From: Phalacrocorax aristotelis
Taxonomy: Eukaryota; Chordata; Aves; Suliformes; Phalacrocoracidae
Direction: 5' to 3'
NCBI RefSeq assembly: GCF_949628215.1
Contig: NC_134286.1
Coordinates: forward strand, 2,170,001 to 2,234,000
DNA length: 64,000 nucleotides
Shown here: positions 60,301 to 64,000 of the stretch, one piece after another
Numbering within the stretch: position 1 is the first letter of the stretch
Layout: each line of letters begins with the position of its first letter
Notes under the pieces: generated by a model
What the model was told of the DNA's origin: nothing
The model's database searches: none
Seen by the model: the letters and a program-made list of their open reading frames with translations, nothing else
Position numbers and translations under genes: made by a program

Positions 60301-61227
60301 CAAGCCCTTCAATTATATAACCTGCTGCTCTCGGCAGCTGCTCTTATCTGATGTGTGGAGAAGTGGTTGATTTTTTTTTTATAAAAAAAACAAACCAACC
60401 CTCACTAGAGGAGGATGTGACTGTTTTTCTGCCATGATTCAACTGCTTTGTGCATCATGACTGTCTGCAAGATGAAGAGTTGATTTGGGCTTTTACCGAG
60501 CGCGCCAACTCTCATGTAAGGCATATTATTTGTAGATTTAAGAATATCTCTAAAATAGAGGAAAAATGGACTGAAGAGGATGGCACTTTTCCTTCCCTAA
60601 GGCTCCTCCTTGCTCAGTTCCACTGCCAGTCCCTGGTTAAAAGGCTTGCTCTCCACTGGACTTAAACCCAGGGGATTTTGCAGTGGATGTTGCGTAGGCA
60701 CCTGCCAATGGGCACCTGCGGGAGGTTTCATGAGCGCGTGTTTGCTCTGAGCTCAAAGGCAGCAGCAACAGCGACGCGTTGCTAATGCTTGAGGGGCGCT
60801 CAGCGAGCGCTCTGCGGGGCACGAGCACGTGATACCGGCACGATCTTCGTAAATAGGAATGGCAGAAATTGGGGAAAAAGAAATGTGGAGTTGTATCTTT
60901 CACCTCCAGGGCTCATGTAAGGCACGAAGCGGGGGGGAACACTTTAGTCCTGACTATTATGTATCTGGTCCTGGGACAGACAACTGCAGCCGCCAAAGCT
61001 GCCCATCAGGAACTTTCTACACGTGTTAAATCCGCATCACACAGACTGCCTACGTGGACAAGCAACACGAGATCACTTTCCATTGACAGCAGTGGAAGAC
61101 ATCCTGCTGTCCTAGTGGTGGAGTGAGGACTGGCCTCCCTCCAGCCAAGCCAAAGCTCTAATACACATGCTCAAGTTGTCTTCTACAGATCATGCACATA
61201 AAATGCCATGAATATGCTTTAGAAGCG

Positions 61228-61292
61228 AGTAGTTCAGTTGGAAGGGACCTACAACCATCATCCAGTCCAACTGAAACTACCAGGACTCTTCC
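61228..61292 (-). mobile_element. CR1 LINE remnant (short)
   Basis: AGTTCAGTTGGAAGGGACCT, then ACAACCATCATCCAGTCCAA, is a decayed reverse-complement CR1 3' tail. Only about 65 bp is recognisable. Confidence 0.65.
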
Positions 61293-64000
61293 TCAGCTTG
61301 CTTAGCAGATTGCCAGTATTTCTGGAGTAAGGAATCTCAGCTCAGCCCCTCGCAGACACCAAGCACCAAGTCTCCTTGCCTGGGAGCCAGCTACAAACCA
61401 CACACAACTTTGCCAGCACAAACCACGCATTATTTTTCATTCAGCGATGTTTTTAGTACCTGGATATTTCCACTAATTGCTTCACTGATGCTAATCTACT
61501 CCCATTGTTAAAAATACTAATCGCAGGCTGCTGTAGTTTAACAACTAATCATTTCTTGTCAAACCGGTGGTGCAATATCTTTCCAAACACTTTGGGTTGT
61601 TTTTTTCCTCTTTAATATGTTATGTGATCCTCAATATTTTGAAATGCACTTTAAGGTTTTGCACTTTGACATCCTTTTCCTATGGTGGAAGGAATTAATA
61701 ATGCATTTAAACCAATTACATATTTTTTCATGTTGGGGTCCTTCAAAAAATCATTCTTGGGCAGATAACAGGTGGAGAACAAAGGACAGGCAAGAAGCAA
61801 GTCTTTGCTATTAGAAAGTAAAAAGTGCACTGGAGGCTGCCTAAATAGCATCAAGGAGAGTGGTAAAATTAATGGGCTAGTAAAGAAGATTTTTAATGGA
61901 AGGTACTCAGCAATCAGAGCATGATATATTGCCCTGAGTGTGCTTCACTGTATTCCATGCAACAAAGCACGTATGGGAAGCAAGTCACCTTTATTACCAT
62001 GCCTGTCAAAGTCAAATTTTGCAGGAAGAAACGCTCTCGATTCCTCCTGATGTGGGTGCAGGACTGGAGAGGGCACCAGGATGTCCCCACACCCGCTCCG
62101 AGATGGGGAGCAAACCCCTGGTCCCGCTCACCCACAGCCCAGCACACACCGAAGGCAGCAGAGGACACAGTTTTACCAGGGTGGTTTTAGTTCCTGATTT
62201 AGTTTTCCTCCAGTTTACGAGGCAAAACATATTTTGGCAAGTGCAGACTGTGAATATTTATTGCTTTGCAATAAGTGTCTCAAAAGCTGTTCTGCTGGCT
62301 CTTGGGAAAAACAGTAACCTTTCAAGCCTGGGCAGAACCGTGGGACTTGCTTTTCTCCTAATGTTACTCCCTCTTCCCATGAAGCAGAAACAACAAGTGG
62401 CCCTGGGAAAAGGGATTTCTCCCTTAAATTCCAAGCCTACAAACTTTACGCATCAGCTTCAGCTATGCCCAGACACACATTCTACATGTTCACGTATGTT
62501 GGTCTCATTCCTGGAAACCCAAATCCACTTGGGACCCCTCTCTATCAGGAAGTTATTCCAGTGTTTACCCTCAAATTACCATTTTATTTAAATTTAGTAC
62601 TATCATTTCCTGTTCTAACCTGAAGCATCACTTCCAATAATTATTCACTCTTCCTGGTGTTAATAACCTCGGACTGTTGCCTGTCCTCCCTTCCCCTCCC
62701 TTGCCCGGGCATTTCTAAACCACATTGCAAACCTCTGTCTGTTAGACTCAGTTGGTTTGATTTCAGACATCTTCAACTATTTAATTGCTTTTAAGACTTC
62801 AATCTGTCATCCTCTTTCAGACAGCACCTCAGGCTCTTTCTGCTTTCCTGCTCCTCGCTGGTGTCCCTCAACATCTGCTGGTAAGCGTTGCCCAACAAGC
62901 TTGCAGCGAAGGACCTTCCTGTTTAGCGGCGTGCTCTTCTGTGCCCGGTCAGATCATGCTGTCCATCTCCTGCCCGTGTCAGTCTGATTTCTGGCCCACA
63001 GCCATCCCTTTTGCTACCCGCTGCTCTCACCAACCAACATAGCTGCAGCATCTGATTAGCTCCCAGTCCAAGACATGCTCATCTGCAAGATCTCTCTGGG
63101 TGGAGAGGAAAACCATCTGCAATAAGTGACCAAATAGCCCTGGCGATGCAGCCCAAAAGTCGTTCAACATAATTCCTGTTTTCCTTCCTCTTTTGCAGCC
63201 AGATGAGCTGAGTCAAGACAACAATCAAATCAGAACAACTTTGATTTCAAAGAAATGACAAGACGAGAGTGTAAAATGGGACTAGTTATACAATGAAGCA
63301 CGAAACAGCAACTGCACCAACTGGCTCTCCTTTTTCAGGGTAATGGTTCTTAATTCGCTTTAGTACCGAACCTTCTGAGCTCCATCCGGGTAAAATAGGG
63401 GTGTCTCTTGCCAGAGGCATTAATTTTAATGTTCTTTTATGATACCAGGCAAAGTATCTTACAATGAACAAGACTTGGATTTCTAACACTTAATATATTA
63501 ATTTGTACAGTCACACTGAGGAAACATGAAATATCCTTCTTTCTGATTTGGGAAATAGGACAAAAACCCAGCAGAAGAGATGAAGGAGTGTATGGAAATG
63601 GAAGGAAGGGAACACCTCTGAGGTGCTGGGTTGGTGTCTGTGGAACACCTGTAGTTGGGCTGAGAAGCCTGTTGAGGGCAGGAGGCTAAGTGTATATTTC
63701 TCCCCCCCCCCTTGCTTTCCTTTCACCAAGACGTGTAAGCTTCGGAAACCATTCTGTGTGAAGCAGGGTTGACAGAGCTGAAAGATAGTCTGAGCCTTTC
63801 TCCTCATTTCTAACCCCAAAGTATCACCACTTAAAAATGAGCCTTGCTAGTCTCAAGCCAGATAATACTGGAAACTTGCCCTTATTGCAAAAACCCACTT
63901 GAAAATCAATTAGTAAAGGCCTAAAGAACAAACCATGCTCTGTTTTTTAAATGGGAAATAGTCCCCTATTTTTGTATTGACCTCTTAATATATTGTTTAT

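Larger units (their letters stand above)
47800..64000. other. Region upstream of CYSLTR1, no gene seen (about 16 kb)
   Basis: Apart from the CR1 copies listed separately I see no coding exon, RNA gene or further CpG-island promoter. ORFs of up to 217 codons (61,938-62,591 plus) have no domain, low-complexity membrane pattern or conserved motif that I recognise. Low-complexity items are a 15-bp palindrome CTATTTAAAAAATAG at 48,426, a T19 run at 57,349-57,367 and a C10 run at 63,702-63,711. In mammals the next genes on this side are P2Y-like receptors (LPAR4, P2RY10); none appears before the window ends. Confidence 0.55.

Noticed and set aside
61938..62591. 217-codon plus-strand ORF
   Set aside because: No domain, signal peptide or family similarity recognised. 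It overlaps a frame-shifted ORF and antisense ORFs. A conservation test would be needed to revive it.
1..64000. Endogenous retrovirus, DNA transposon, tRNA/snRNA gene, CRISPR array or prokaryotic-type operon
   Set aside because: I looked on both strands and saw no LTR pairs, gag/pol motifs, terminal inverted repeats, cloverleaf or spacer arrays. The window is ordinary vertebrate chromosomal DNA.

Overview
This is a vertebrate nuclear window, almost certainly avian (at least archosaur/sauropsid). It carries several 5'-truncated CR1 LINEs, including copies ending in the typical CR1 3' repeat, plus two ancient MIR-type SINE relics. It has no mammalian-type repeats, very sparse coding sequence, and two CpG-island promoters. 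There is no sign of bacterial, organellar or recent viral sequence.

Two protein-coding genes can be supported, both on the minus strand. (1) Positions 1-~22,700 hold the 5' part of an FNDC3-family gene, best read as FNDC3C (FNDC3C1). It has a TATA-less CpG-island promoter at about 21.1-22.8 kb, a non-coding first exon near 22.3 kb, an intron of about 18 kb, and the first coding exon at 4,292-4,387/4,430. That exon encodes the conserved FNDC3 N-terminus and ends in a GC-type splice donor. All later exons lie off the left edge. (2) Positions ~39,900-~47,505 hold CYSLTR1, the cysteinyl leukotriene receptor 1. It has a GC-box/TATA-like promoter at about 47.5-47.6 kb, a short non-coding exon 1, a ~4 kb intron, and an intact single-exon CDS (345 aa) at 42,388-43,425. 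A probable long 3' UTR reaches a poly(A) signal at 39,938.

The two genes lie in the same orientation, with CYSLTR1 upstream of FNDC3C. From memory this matches the mouse X-chromosome order (Fndc3c1 next to Cysltr1). It also mirrors the paralogous FNDC3A-CYSLTR2 neighbourhood on human 13q14, so the window looks like one arm of a whole-genome-duplication paralogon. The rest is non-coding: FNDC3C introns 1 and 2, a ~17 kb intergenic stretch (22.8-39.9 kb), and ~16 kb upstream of CYSLTR1 (47.8-64 kb) with only CR1 remnants and low-complexity runs.

I found no convincing novel multi-gene system. The most interesting items are the GC-AG donor and NAGNAG acceptor flanking the first FNDC3C coding exon, a duplicated 13-bp YY1-like core promoter element, the CYSLTR1 promoter with its triplicated 11-bp GC box and adjacent minisatellite, and a possible CR1-containing long 3' UTR. 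Both gene calls rest on recognising protein motifs by eye, since no alignment could be run.
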